64,000 bases of DNA from Lentzea albida (lineage in GTDB: Bacteria > Actinomycetota > Actinomycetes > Mycobacteriales > Pseudonocardiaceae). The stretch is taken from NCBI RefSeq assembly GCF_900111005.1, contig NZ_FOFV01000021.1, positions 102,106-166,105 of the forward strand, given 5' to 3'. Under the pieces are notes generated by a model that had not been told where the DNA came from, did not search any database, and saw only the letters and a list, made by a program, of their open reading frames with translations. Below are positions 25,178 through 33,412 of this stretch, in pieces (positions within the stretch are counted from its first letter, which is position 1; each line of letters opens with the position of its first letter). The position numbers and the translations under genes were made by a program.

Positions 25178-26143
25178 CTAACGGACTACGACGTCGACCT
25201 GGCGCGTGGCCGGGTCGTACTCGCCGCCGGGGGCGGGACGGGTCTCGATGGCGATCAACGCGGGTGCCACGCCCTGGCCGACGAGGACGTCGCGGACCAT
25301 TTCGCCGCGCTTCACCGCCATCGCCTGGTCGGTGCCGTGGGCCACCAGGGTGATCGAGGCTCGGGGAGCCACGAGCAGCATGCGGCCGACGCGCTGGATG
25401 AGCACCGGGCCGTGGCCCTCGTAGGCGGTGGTGCCCTGCACGAACCGGATGGCGCCGTTGCCGTTGACCAGGCGGGAGATCGAGTCGTGCAGCGCCTCGA
25501 CGTTGAGATCGCCCGCCGTCGTGGACGGGCCGATCTCGATGCGGTCGGTGACCTGCAGGCCGTTCGCGGCCTGCTTGACGGCGTCGCGGACCGCGGTGGC
25601 CCTCACCTCGTCCGGCACGCGGGCGGCGACCACGACCTGTCCGTTGTGGATGGTCGTGGTCACGTCCGACACCTTGGCGGACAGCGCGGCGGTGACCACG
25701 CGGCCGATCACGGCCGGCGGGATCGGCAGCAGACCGCCCTGGCGCAGGGCGGCCGTGACGCGGTGGCCGTCGGCCTGCACGGCCTCGATGAGCGCACGGC
25801 GTTCCGCGTCGTCGGCGACCGCGCCGGACACCAGGATCTCGCCACCGCGCAACGCCACGAGCAACTGCTCGGGTTCCGCCGCGCGCACGTCGGCGGTGCC
25901 GACACCGGACACGTCCGACACCACGGCGCGCACCGCGTCCACCGAGCGGGGCGCGACCTCGGTGACCACGACCGTGCGGCCGTCGACCGACACGACACCG
26001 TGGTAACCGGCCTTGCCGAGCGCTGTCCGCACGTCCGCGTGCAGCGTCCGTTCGATGCCACCGCCGTGGACGACCACGCCGGTGGCGGCGAGCAACGCGG
26101 GCACCAACAGCCCGCCGATCCAAACCGCGTGAGGCAAACGCAC
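25178..26143 (-). CDS. ArfA/OmpATb-like envelope protein (BON repeats + OmpA-type C-terminus)
   Basis: A 321-residue protein with a single N-terminal membrane helix (VWIGGLLVPALLAATGVVV), then BON-like alpha/beta repeats (ERTLHADVRTALGKAGYHGVVSVDGRTVVV and similar). The C-terminal third resembles an OmpA domain (ASITLVAHGTDQAMAVKRGEMVRDVLVGQGVAPALIAIETRP). In mycobacteria the related Rv0899 (ArfA/OmpATb) is needed for ammonia release and acid adaptation. The GTG at 26143 starts just before the helix; the ribosome site is weak. Operon with the sunset protein downstream. Confidence 0.7.
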   Translation of the reverse strand: MRLPHAVWIGGLLVPALLAATGVVVHGGGIERTLHADVRTALGKAGYHGVVSVDGRTVVVTEVAPRSVDAVRAVVSDVSGVGTADVRAAEPEQLLVALRGGEILVSGAVADDAERRALIEAVQADGHRVTAALRQGGLLPIPPAVIGRVVTAALSAKVSDVTTTIHNGQVVVAARVPDEVRATAVRDAVKQAANGLQVTDRIEIGPSTTAGDLNVEALHDSISRLVNGNGAIRFVQGTTAYEGHGPVLIQRVGRMLLVAPRASITLVAHGTDQAMAVKRGEMVRDVLVGQGVAPALIAIETRPAPGGEYDPATRQVDVVVR

Positions 26144-26511
26144 GGCGCAGGGGTACCGAACCTCGCCACTCGAAATCCAGCCGCTCCAGCCTTTCGGGTC
26201 GGACTTCACCCGGTCAGGTGGCCGGGTGCAGTCCGCTGCCACCACGGGTCACGGCACCCCGGACCACGCGAGCCGGCGGACCTGGGCTGGACGGGGAGCT
26301 CCGATCCCGACGAATCGGCGTACGTTGAAGATCGTGACGACGAGCTCGACCGAGCAGCGGATCCCGCGCCGGGGCGGCCGCGTGACCTTGATCACCGACT
26401 CCGCGCGACACCTGAGGAAAATCCGCTGAGGAAGTCAGAACCGGTCGCCCCGCCGACAACACAGCTGAACGCACCACGCGGGCGCTCGAAGACCTGAACG
26501 GGCCACGAGGG
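26144..26511. other. Intergenic region between the arfA-like and P450 genes; possible leaderless mini-ORF
   Basis: This 368-base gap holds no clear gene. A possible -10 TACGTT (26321-26326) lies 7 bases before a GTG (26334), the spacing of leaderless actinobacterial transcripts. That GTG opens a 31-codon ORF ending at 26429 (ends RHLRKIR). The P450 frame is open upstream of its first GTG back to 26416 but contains no ATG, GTG or TTG. The upstream start of the P450 is therefore unresolved. Confidence 0.35.
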
Positions 26512-27870
26512 GTGCCGCTGCTGGGAAACCTGCCCGAACTGGCCCGCGGCGAGGCCATGAACCAGGTGCTCGAACGGTGGTGCGACCGCTTCGGGCCGAC
26601 CTACCGGGTCCGGCTGGGAGGAACACCCGCGGTGGTGACCGCCGATCCGGTGCTGGTGGACACCGTGCTGCGCCAACGACCTGACGCGTTCCGGCGGCCG
26701 AGCATCATGTCGGAGGTCATCGACGAGATCGGCGGGCACGGCGTGTTCACCGCGGAGGGCGCCGAGTGGCGGCGGCTGCGGAAGATCGCGACGCAGAGCC
26801 TCAACAGCTCGTACCTGCGGCAGTACTTCTCCACGATCGCCGAGGTGACCGCCCGGATGCGGAACTCGTGGGTGAGTGCGGCGGACGCGGGCGCGTCGGT
26901 CGACGTCCTCGCCGACATGCAGCGGTACACCCTCGACGTCACCACCTGGCTGGCCACGGGCCACGACCTCAACTCGGTGGACGGCAACGACGACAGCCTG
27001 CTCAGCCGCCTGGTCGAGTTGTTCCCCGCGTTCGCCCGGCGGATCAACGCTCCCTTCCCGTACTGGCGCCACGTCAAGTTGCCGCAGGACCGGCGTCTGG
27101 ATGCGACCGTCGAGGAACTGGCGGCTCTCGTACGCTTCCAGTTCGTCAAGGCCCGTGAGCGGATGGCAGGCGGCGCGGAGCCCACGAACTTCCTGGAAGC
27201 GCTGGTCCGACCGTTGGAGGACGAGCCAGCGGCCTCGGACGACGAGGTCTTGGGCAACGTCGTGACGATGCTGCTCGCCGGTGAGGACACCACCTCCTCC
27301 ACGCCGGCCTGGGCCGTGCACCGCCTCAGTGCGCACCCCGAGGTGCAGGAACGGGTGGCGGCAGAGGCCGAGGCGGTCCTGGCCGACGGTCTCGCGGACC
27401 CGGCCGCGGTCGGGAGGCTGACCTACGCGCGGGCGGTCATCGACGAAGCCATGCGGCTCAACCCGGTGACACCGTTCATCGTCGTGCAGCCGAACCACGA
27501 CATCACCGTGGACACCGCCGAGGGGTCTCTCCGGCTGAAGCAGGGCACTCCGGTGTTCACGCTGCTGACGTACGGATCACGCCGCGACCGGAGCCGGTTC
27601 GCCGACCACGACGAGTTCCGCCCGGAACGCTGGCTCGACGAGTCGTCCGCCCCCGCGGAGCTGCCCTACGCGCCGTTCGGCGCGGGCCCGCGCTTCTGCC
27701 CCGGCCGCAACCTGGCCCTGCTCGAGGCGACCCTGCTCATCGCGACCCTGTGCCGCGCCGTCACCATCAGGGCGCACGACGCCGACGGCCCGGTCCGGGA
27801 ACGCATGGGGTTCACCGCGTTCCCCACCGGTCTCGCGGTCACCCTGCACCGACGTGAAGCCCTTGGTTGA
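26512..27870 (+). CDS. Cytochrome P450
   Basis: A heme-thiolate monooxygenase, 452 residues from the first GTG. I-helix oxygen-binding AGEDTT at 256-261, K-helix E312xxR315 (DEAMR), PERW after it, and heme loop FGAGPRFCPGRN with ligand Cys396. The N-terminus PLLGNLPELARGEAM is the usual proline-rich entry; the in-frame upstream codons encode LEDLNGPRG, so the natural protein almost certainly starts earlier. No ATG/GTG/TTG exists there, pointing to a rare start (CTG at 26494) or a frameshift. Loop style resembles P450s of the fatty acid/terpene type; substrate and redox partner are unknown. Confidence 0.85.
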   Translation: MPLLGNLPELARGEAMNQVLERWCDRFGPTYRVRLGGTPAVVTADPVLVDTVLRQRPDAFRRPSIMSEVIDEIGGHGVFTAEGAEWRRLRKIATQSLNSSYLRQYFSTIAEVTARMRNSWVSAADAGASVDVLADMQRYTLDVTTWLATGHDLNSVDGNDDSLLSRLVELFPAFARRINAPFPYWRHVKLPQDRRLDATVEELAALVRFQFVKARERMAGGAEPTNFLEALVRPLEDEPAASDDEVLGNVVTMLLAGEDTTSSTPAWAVHRLSAHPEVQERVAAEAEAVLADGLADPAAVGRLTYARAVIDEAMRLNPVTPFIVVQPNHDITVDTAEGSLRLKQGTPVFTLLTYGSRRDRSRFADHDEFRPERWLDESSAPAELPYAPFGAGPRFCPGRNLALLEATLLIATLCRAVTIRAHDADGPVRERMGFTAFPTGLAVTLHRREALG

Positions 27871-27915
27871 TCGACCCTTCTCCGCGGACGGGGAAGACGA
27901 CCGACCAAGGGCTTC
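27856..27915. terminator. Bidirectional stem-loop between the P450 and the envelope operon
   Basis: Perfect 12-bp inverted repeat, GAAGCCCTTGGT at 27856-27867 and ACCAAGGGCTTC at 27904-27915, with a 36-base internal loop that can pair further. The left arm contains the last P450 codons. It serves the converging P450 and minus-strand operon. Confidence 0.7.
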
Positions 27916-27918
27916 GGG

Positions 27919-28437
27919 CTAGTCGACCGTCGCCCGCGTCCGCCGCCACGCGATCACGATCAACGCGATCAACCCGAACAGCGGGATCGTGCTGATCGCC
28001 CACGACAACCCCATCGGCGGCCCCGGCTGCTCCATCACGGCGAGGTTCTTCAGTTCACCGGTCCCGGTGCCCTCGGGTCCCTCGACGTCGAACTTCATCG
28101 TCCACGTGCCCTGCTCGGGCAGCGCGAAGATGTCGAGACCCCACACCTCGCGCTTGCGCGGGTGCCGCGCGAGCGGGCTGTCGTCGGCCTCCACGCCCTC
28201 GCGGTACAGGGTGAGCGTGCCCTTCTTGCCCTCGATGCCGTTCTCCGGCGCGAAGGTGAAGTCGAGCGACTGCATGGCCTTCACCGGCCACGTGCTGAAG
28301 CCGATCGTCAGGTCGTACGGTCCCGCCTGCACCTTCTCGGTGTGCACGACGTTCACCGGTTCGAAGGCCAGGGCGGGGGCCGTGAGGCCGAGCAGCAGGG
28401 CGGCCGTGCCCGCGAGTGCCAGCAGCGTCTTACGCAT
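27919..28437 (-). CDS. Exported, C-terminally anchored protein of the envelope operon
   Basis: A 172-residue protein with a signal peptide (MRKTLLALAGTAALLLGLTAPALA), a beta-rich extracytoplasmic domain (res 25-135), and a C-terminal helix (GLSWAISTIPLFGLIALIVIAW) followed by RRTRA, so it is anchored with a short cytoplasmic tail. No family assigned with confidence. The spacing of beta strands recalls YtkA/CopC-like immunoglobulin folds, but no His/Met ligand cluster is obvious. Last gene of a four-gene operon; its ATG lies inside the previous gene (8-base overlap). Confidence 0.75.
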   Translation of the reverse strand: MRKTLLALAGTAALLLGLTAPALAFEPVNVVHTEKVQAGPYDLTIGFSTWPVKAMQSLDFTFAPENGIEGKKGTLTLYREGVEADDSPLARHPRKREVWGLDIFALPEQGTWTMKFDVEGPEGTGTGELKNLAVMEQPGPPMGLSWAISTIPLFGLIALIVIAWRRTRATVD

Positions 28438-29530
28438 GGCGGTCTTCCTTTGCTGGTGCGAGGTGGCGGAGCATCTGGCCGAACCGCCTGCCGAGCATCC
28501 CGGCGAGGGCGCCGAGCACCGCGCCCGCCACGACGGTGGCCACGTAGCGCTGGAGCGCCGGGAAGTTGCTGCCGTAGGTGAGCATCCGCTGCAGGGGTGC
28601 GAGGGCCGTGATGATCACGCCGCCGAGCGCGCCCGCCACCCACGCGGGCAGGCCGCGCAGCAGTTCGACGGCGACGGCGACGAGGAGCAGGCTCATCGGG
28701 ATCATGTTGGGCAGACCGGGGATTCCGTCGACGTAGTCGCGCAGCGGCAGGCCGGTCGCGTCCGCGTAGACCTCGGTGGCCCACGGCGAGAACCACCAGA
28801 ACAGGGCCTGCAGGAAGGCGACGACGACTCCGACGGCGAGAGCGCCGCCGCGCCGGTTCAGCACGTACGCGCCCATGAACAGGATCATCACCGAGAAGAA
28901 CGCGCTGCCGGCGTTGACCGTGTTGACGGGCCCGCCGGGCAGTGCGCTCAGGCCGAGCACGGTCACCATGCTGAACGCCAGCAGCGTGCCCGCGGCCACG
29001 GCGACGCCGTAGGTGCCCCAGCTCTGGTCGCGGGCGACCGCGAAGACCATCACCGCGCCGACCATGGTGATGGAGATCGACAGCAGCAGGCCGATGTGCG
29101 GCGGCGAGTCGATCACGGCGTCGAAGCCGTAGAGGCCGTGCCACCACTGGTCCCACAGCCCGTAGACCAGGAACAGCGCCGCGCCGATGCCGGAGACCAG
29201 GTAGCCGACGGGAGCGGAGAACGTGCGGCCGAAGACGCCGACCGCGCGCCCGCCGACCAGCGGGTCGACGGCCTTGTCGCGCTTGGCGTTCGCGGTGGTG
29301 AGCAGCACCACGGCGAGGCTCGCCAGGCCGGAGATCGCGCTGCCCGCGTACAGGAACAGGTGCGGCAGCGTGAAGAACGTGTCCGGCCCGACGTCGGAGT
29401 GCCACTGGATGTCCCAGGTCAGCCCGATCAACGAGATCAGGGTGCCGCCGAGCACGACGCCCGCCGGGACCAGCCCCCTCGGGACCGTCCCCACCGACGG
29501 CGTCGCCGCCGCCGTGATGTTCACAGTCAT
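28430..29530 (-). CDS. Polytopic membrane protein with duplicated WD..WH...G.D....PH motif
   Basis: A 366-residue protein with about nine hydrophobic segments; no family recognised. It contains a repeated motif: residues 39-57 (W39 D40, W43 H44, G48, D50, P56 H57) and 126-145 (W126 D127, W130 H131, G135, D137, P144 H145), each followed by a Leu-rich helix. Paired His/Asp/Trp sets at membrane borders look like metal or heme ligands, though that is inference. Neighbouring genes encode exported proteins with FixH/YtkA-like and His-rich domains, so the operon may handle copper or another metal in the envelope. It overlaps the downstream gene by 8 bases. Confidence 0.75.
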   Translation of the reverse strand: MTVNITAAATPSVGTVPRGLVPAGVVLGGTLISLIGLTWDIQWHSDVGPDTFFTLPHLFLYAGSAISGLASLAVVLLTTANAKRDKAVDPLVGGRAVGVFGRTFSAPVGYLVSGIGAALFLVYGLWDQWWHGLYGFDAVIDSPPHIGLLLSISITMVGAVMVFAVARDQSWGTYGVAVAAGTLLAFSMVTVLGLSALPGGPVNTVNAGSAFFSVMILFMGAYVLNRRGGALAVGVVVAFLQALFWWFSPWATEVYADATGLPLRDYVDGIPGLPNMIPMSLLLVAVAVELLRGLPAWVAGALGGVIITALAPLQRMLTYGSNFPALQRYVATVVAGAVLGALAGMLGRRFGQMLRHLAPAKEDRHA

Positions 29531-29542
29531 TCCTCCCCCTTC

Positions 29543-29929
29543 TCAGGTGAGCAGCAGCGGGATCACGACCCGCTCGCTGCGCAGTGACACGGTGATTTCC
29601 CATTGACCGGCCATGAACAGGTCGACGCCCATGACCCTGTACCGGCCGGGGGCCTGCGGCGCCGCGGTGATCGGGGCGAGCGCGTGGCCCATCTGCGGCA
29701 TCGCCGGTTCGACCGTCACGTCGCCGTCGGCGGCGTTGCCGGAGCGGTCGGTGATCCGCAGGTCGAACTCGTTGCTGCCGGACCTCGTGCTGGTGGGCGT
29801 GAGCTCGAACCGGAGCCCGCCGCTCTCGGCGAGGTGCGGCCGGGCCTCGACCCCGCGCGGCCACAGCACGACGACGGCCGCCAGGACGGCGAGCACCCCG
29901 GCCACCACGGCCACGGCGGAACGCTTCAC
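29543..29929 (-). CDS. FixH/YtkA-like anchored extracytoplasmic protein
   Basis: A 128-residue protein: N-terminal membrane helix (AVAVVAGVLAVLAAVVVLW), then one beta-sandwich domain. It has FELTPTSTRSGSNEFDLRITDRSG, EPAMPQMGHALAP and GRYRVMGVDLFMAGQWEITVSLR, the pattern of YtkA/FixH domains, whose MPxMxH-type stretch is often a copper-binding site. The GTG start overlaps the stop of the upstream gene (GTGA). Second gene of the operon. Confidence 0.75.
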   Translation of the reverse strand: MKRSAVAVVAGVLAVLAAVVVLWPRGVEARPHLAESGGLRFELTPTSTRSGSNEFDLRITDRSGNAADGDVTVEPAMPQMGHALAPITAAPQAPGRYRVMGVDLFMAGQWEITVSLRSERVVIPLLLT

Positions 29930-31263
29930 TTCGAAGCCACCCCCTTCGCGGCGGGCACGTCGACCACCTGCGGCACGGTGACGACCGAGTAGTCCCGTTC
30001 GACCTGGATCCACACGAGGTAGCGGCCCGGCAACGGGAACGAGTAGGTGAACGGCACGTCCGGCCCGTACGCGGCGACGCTCTCGTCGGGCTTGTCGGGC
30101 ATCCCCGGCACCGGCGGGATCATCGAGTGCACGTGCGCCCAGATCGGTGCCTCGGCGGCACTTCCGGTCATCGGGCCGACGACGATCATGTGCCCGAGCA
30201 TGCCGAGCCACGGTTGCAGGTCGCGCTCACCGAACTTCGCGGTGATCGTGCTCGGCCTTCCCGCCTCGCGGATCTCCACCGCCGTCTCGGCCTTCCCGTC
30301 GTGCGGCACGGCGACAGCGGATCCGGCAACGTCCACACCGGACCGCAACAGCTGCACTCCCCCGCCGCGCCGGGCGATCTCGGCGGCGACCGCGTGCACG
30401 CCCCGCTCGGGATCGCGCAGCCGGGCGCGGTACTCACCCGGTGCCGTGCGGACCGGGTGCAGGTGGCGGAGGTGCCCGGACGGCGACACCACGACGAGGT
30501 GGACGAACGCGCTGTCGTGCACCAGCAGGTCGTCCACCGGCCGCCCGGACGAGCCGTCGGTCAGGCTCAGCACGAGGTCCCCGTCCTCCATGCGGGGCAC
30601 CATGTTCACCGGTGGCCGCGAGAAATCCGTGATGGACGTTCGCTCGTAGGGGTTCGTGACGTTGTCGAACGTCGGGTCGAGCTGCGTGCCGGGTGCCGCG
30701 ACCGGCGGGATGCTCGGCGAGAGCAACGCCGCCGTCACCCCGACCGCCACGGCGGCGACCACACCCGCCGTAGGAACGAGCGCCAGCACGGGCTTGCCGA
30801 ACACGGCCAGCACCAAGGCCGCCAGCAGCAACAGGCCCGCCGCGATGAACCCGCCGTAGGTCGCGTTCTCCCACGGCGACGGCACGAGCGCGGGCACGAC
30901 GAACGGGATGGTGGCCTCGTCGACCGCGAGCTCCCACGGGCCGGGCCGGTCGACGTGCAGCTGCCCGGCGTGGAACCCCGGTGTGGCACCGAGGACCACC
31001 TTCGTCGTGCTGCTCGGCGCACCCGCCGCGCGCAGGGTCAGCGTCAGCTCACCCGGCGCCGTCCCGGCGTGCGTCACCACGTCGACGTGCACAGGCCCCG
31101 GCACCTCCGCGACCCGCCGGATGATCACCGTCAGGTCGCGGTCGCCGAGGCTCTGCGCGACGTGGATGTCGGCGCCGGACTGGGCGCCGTCGGCCAGTGC
31201 GGGGGCACCGATCCCCAGGACCGCCCCCAGCACCAGCAACAAGGTCACAACACGTCGTTTCAT
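29926..31263 (-). CDS. Large exported His-rich envelope protein, operon leader
   Basis: A 445-residue protein with signal peptide (MKRRVVTLLLVLGAVLGIGAPALA), N-terminal beta domain (res 30-130), and two membrane helices (YGGFIAAGLLLLAALVLAVFG and LVPTAGVVAAVAVGVTAALL). A C-terminal extracytoplasmic part has HLRHLHPV, GMLGHMIVVGP, WAHVHSMIPPVPGM and a final YtkA-like GRYLVWIQVERD. The clustered His and Met residues suggest metal binding. Not recognised as a named family. First gene of the four-gene operon and divergent from a two-component system whose start is 136 bases away. Confidence 0.7.
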   Translation of the reverse strand: MKRRVVTLLLVLGAVLGIGAPALADGAQSGADIHVAQSLGDRDLTVIIRRVAEVPGPVHVDVVTHAGTAPGELTLTLRAAGAPSSTTKVVLGATPGFHAGQLHVDRPGPWELAVDEATIPFVVPALVPSPWENATYGGFIAAGLLLLAALVLAVFGKPVLALVPTAGVVAAVAVGVTAALLSPSIPPVAAPGTQLDPTFDNVTNPYERTSITDFSRPPVNMVPRMEDGDLVLSLTDGSSGRPVDDLLVHDSAFVHLVVVSPSGHLRHLHPVRTAPGEYRARLRDPERGVHAVAAEIARRGGGVQLLRSGVDVAGSAVAVPHDGKAETAVEIREAGRPSTITAKFGERDLQPWLGMLGHMIVVGPMTGSAAEAPIWAHVHSMIPPVPGMPDKPDESVAAYGPDVPFTYSFPLPGRYLVWIQVERDYSVVTVPQVVDVPAAKGVASK

Positions 31264-31322
31264 CGCGACCGAAGGTAGCGATCAGGCCGGGTCCGCCGCG
31301 TCACTGCGAAGTCTGAAACCCC

Positions 31323-31366
31323 GTCCCCCGCGCGGGGGACCCGCGACCCCTGTCCTGCGGGAGGAC
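31323..31366. promoter_or_regulatory. Two adjacent palindromes between the envelope operon and the two-component system
   Basis: GTCCCCCGCGCGGGGGAC (31323-31340, perfect) and GTCCTGCGGGAGGAC (31352-31366, perfect 5-bp arms) lie in the 136-base divergent gap. They could be operators for the adjacent response regulator or GC-rich hairpins in the kinase mRNA leader; sequence alone does not decide. Confidence 0.4.
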
Positions 31367-31399
31367 CCCGGGGTGGGCCGTGCGGCAAGATTCGACCCG

Positions 31400-32533
31400 A
31401 TGGATTCGGTCAAGGTCCCCCTCAAGCACCAGTCGGCCCTGGTCGCCGTCGTGTGCATGGTCGTCGACGGCGGGTTCGTGCTGCTCGACCGCGAACCGCT
31501 CCCGCAGACGCTGGTCGTGCTCTTCCTGACGCTGGCCGTGGACGCGATGCTCGCCGGTCCCGCCCGGCTGTCGCTGTGGGTGGCGGCGGCGCAGGCGGCG
31601 GTCCCGGTGCTCGTCCTCGTCACGATCGGCAACGGGATCGACTCCAACGACGCCGGCCTGCTGATCGCGGGCTACCGGGCGGGGGCGTGGCTGCGCGGCG
31701 GACCGGCGTACGCGGCACTCGGGCTGCTCTCCGCCAGTCTCGTCACGAGCATGATCCTCTACGACTACGACGTGCTGTACGCGGTGCTGGTGGCGGGCAA
31801 GGGCGCGCTGCTGCCGTGGCTCGTCGGCCGCTACACCACGGCGCGGCGCGCGTACCTCGCCGAGCTGGAGAAGCGGTCGGCGATGGCGGAGAAGGACGCG
31901 AAGGCGGCGGTGACGAAGGCGATCACCGAGGAGCGCGGCGCGATAGCCCGCGACCTGCACGACGTGATCATCCACCACGTCAGCGCGATCAACCTGCACG
32001 CCGGCGCCGCCCGGCTCGGCAACCCCCACGGCGACCCGAAGCTGACGAACTCGTTGCGCGCGGTCGAGACCTCCAGCCGCGCGGCCATGGTGGACCTGCG
32101 GCACCTGCTCGACCTGCTGCACGGCGAAAAGCCGGAGGGAGCGCGGCAACCGGGTCTCGGCAACCTCGACGAACTGCTCGACGGCGTGCGCGCGGCGGGC
32201 ATCCCCGCCCGGCTGGAGGTGCGCGGGCAGCACCGCGACCTGCCGGAGTCGTTGGACGTCACGGTCTACCGGATCATCCAGGAGATGCTGACCAACGCCC
32301 TGCGGCACGGCGACGCGTCCGGGGTGACGGTGACGCTGGACTACGCGCCGGACTCGCTGACCGTCGCGTCGGAGAACACGGCGGGCTCCGGCGACGACTC
32401 GGGATCGGTGCGCCGCGGCCTCGTCGGCATCCGCAACCGCGCCGGCATGTTCGACGGCAGGACGCGTTCCGGGCTCGACCCCGACGGCCGCACCTGGCGG
32501 ACCACCGTCACGTTCCCCCTGGAGGCGTCATGA
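31400..32533 (+). CDS. Sensor histidine kinase, NarL-partner (HisKA_3) type
   Basis: A 377-residue kinase with about five N-terminal membrane segments and no large sensory loop. A coiled region (LEKRSAMAEKDAKAAVTKAITEERGAIARDLHDVIIHHVSAINLHAG) carries the phospho-acceptor His187, and a complete HATPase_c follows (NALRHGDASG, RRGLVGIRNRAGMF). The stop overlaps the response regulator start (ATGA). Divergent from the metal-ligand-rich envelope operon, whose expression it probably governs; an intramembrane sensing mode is inferred from the lack of an extracytoplasmic domain. Confidence 0.85.
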   Translation: MDSVKVPLKHQSALVAVVCMVVDGGFVLLDREPLPQTLVVLFLTLAVDAMLAGPARLSLWVAAAQAAVPVLVLVTIGNGIDSNDAGLLIAGYRAGAWLRGGPAYAALGLLSASLVTSMILYDYDVLYAVLVAGKGALLPWLVGRYTTARRAYLAELEKRSAMAEKDAKAAVTKAITEERGAIARDLHDVIIHHVSAINLHAGAARLGNPHGDPKLTNSLRAVETSSRAAMVDLRHLLDLLHGEKPEGARQPGLGNLDELLDGVRAAGIPARLEVRGQHRDLPESLDVTVYRIIQEMLTNALRHGDASGVTVTLDYAPDSLTVASENTAGSGDDSGSVRRGLVGIRNRAGMFDGRTRSGLDPDGRTWRTTVTFPLEAS

Positions 32534-33189
32534 CGTTGTCGGTGCTGCTCGCCGACGACCACGCGATGCTGCGCTCCGGCATGCGCGCGATCTTCGACAC
32601 GCAGGAAGACCTCCGGTGCGTCGCGGAGGTCGCGGACGGCAGGGCCGCGGTGGCGGAGGTGGCGCGGCTGCGGCCGGACGTGGCCGTGCTCGACATCCGC
32701 ATGCCCAAGCTCGACGGGCTCGGCGCGACGGAGATGATCCTCGCCGACCCCGCGAACCGCACGAAGGTCCTGCTGCTCACCACCTACGACACCGACGAGT
32801 ACGTCTACCGGGCGCTCAAGGCGGGTGCCAGCGGGTTCCTGCTGAAGTCGCTGCCGCCCGAGGAACTGATCTCCGCGGTGCGCGTGGCGGCGCGCGGGGA
32901 CGCGTTGATCGACCCGTCCGTCACGCAACGCCTGATCGCGCGGTTCGCCGTCAGCCTCGCGCCTCCCCCGACGCCGCCGGAGCTCGACCTGCTGACCGCG
33001 CGCGAACGGGAGGTGCTGCAGCTCGTCGCGGCGGCGTACAGCAACGCCGAGATCGCCGCGCGGCTGCACGTCGGGGACGAGACGGTGAAAACGCACGTCT
33101 CGCGGGTGCTGGCGAAGCTGGGGCTGCGGGACCGGGTGCACGCCGTGGCGTACGCGCACATCAACGGCCTGGTGCAACCTCGCCGCTGA
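32530..33189 (+). CDS. NarL/FixJ family response regulator
   Basis: A 219-residue regulator: receiver domain with phospho-acceptor Asp55 (VAVLDIRMPK), acidic pair in LLADDH, the Lys of FLLKS, and a LuxR-type HTH (LTAREREVLQLVAAAYSNAEIAARLHVGDETVKTHVSRVLAKLGLRDRVHAVAYAH). Co-translated with the kinase before it. The nearest likely target is the divergent operon at 27919-31263. Confidence 0.9.
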   Translation: MTLSVLLADDHAMLRSGMRAIFDTQEDLRCVAEVADGRAAVAEVARLRPDVAVLDIRMPKLDGLGATEMILADPANRTKVLLLTTYDTDEYVYRALKAGASGFLLKSLPPEELISAVRVAARGDALIDPSVTQRLIARFAVSLAPPPTPPELDLLTAREREVLQLVAAAYSNAEIAARLHVGDETVKTHVSRVLAKLGLRDRVHAVAYAHINGLVQPRR

Positions 33190-33361
33190 GCCGTTCGTCG
33201 ACGATCCAGGACCGCGTCCGCGAGCGGTCGAGGACACGAGCCTCGTCGGTGGGCGGCAGGTAGTTGCGCGCGTAGTAGAACGGGCCGGACGCGATGCTCT
33301 GGACCAGCGGGACGTGGTGGTTCTCGTAGTGGTCGACGAACTCGTCCCTGCTGGTCCCCGG
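33161..33361 (-). pseudogene. EthD-domain protein remnant
   Basis: Reading the minus strand gives about 66 codons ending at a TGA at 33161: TSRDEFVDHYENHHVPLVQS, then a stretch including FYYARNYLPPTDEARV. This is the core of the actinobacterial EthD family (usual form ...GTSRDEF.D.YE.HHVPL). The N-terminal strand with a start codon and the usual C-terminal end are missing. The 3' end overlaps the response regulator gene and the sequence is squeezed before the lipoprotein stop, so it looks like a decayed, truncated gene. Confidence 0.6.
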
Positions 33362-33412
33362 CGACCCTGGTGCCGAGGACGAGCGGAAGCGGAGCCGCGA
33401 AGACCCCTCGGC

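Noticed and set aside
24926..26497. Plus-strand open frame of 523 codons opposite arfA/arfC
   Set aside because: Low-complexity Arg/His/Asp composition typical of antisense frames in high-GC DNA; the minus-strand proteins have recognisable domains.
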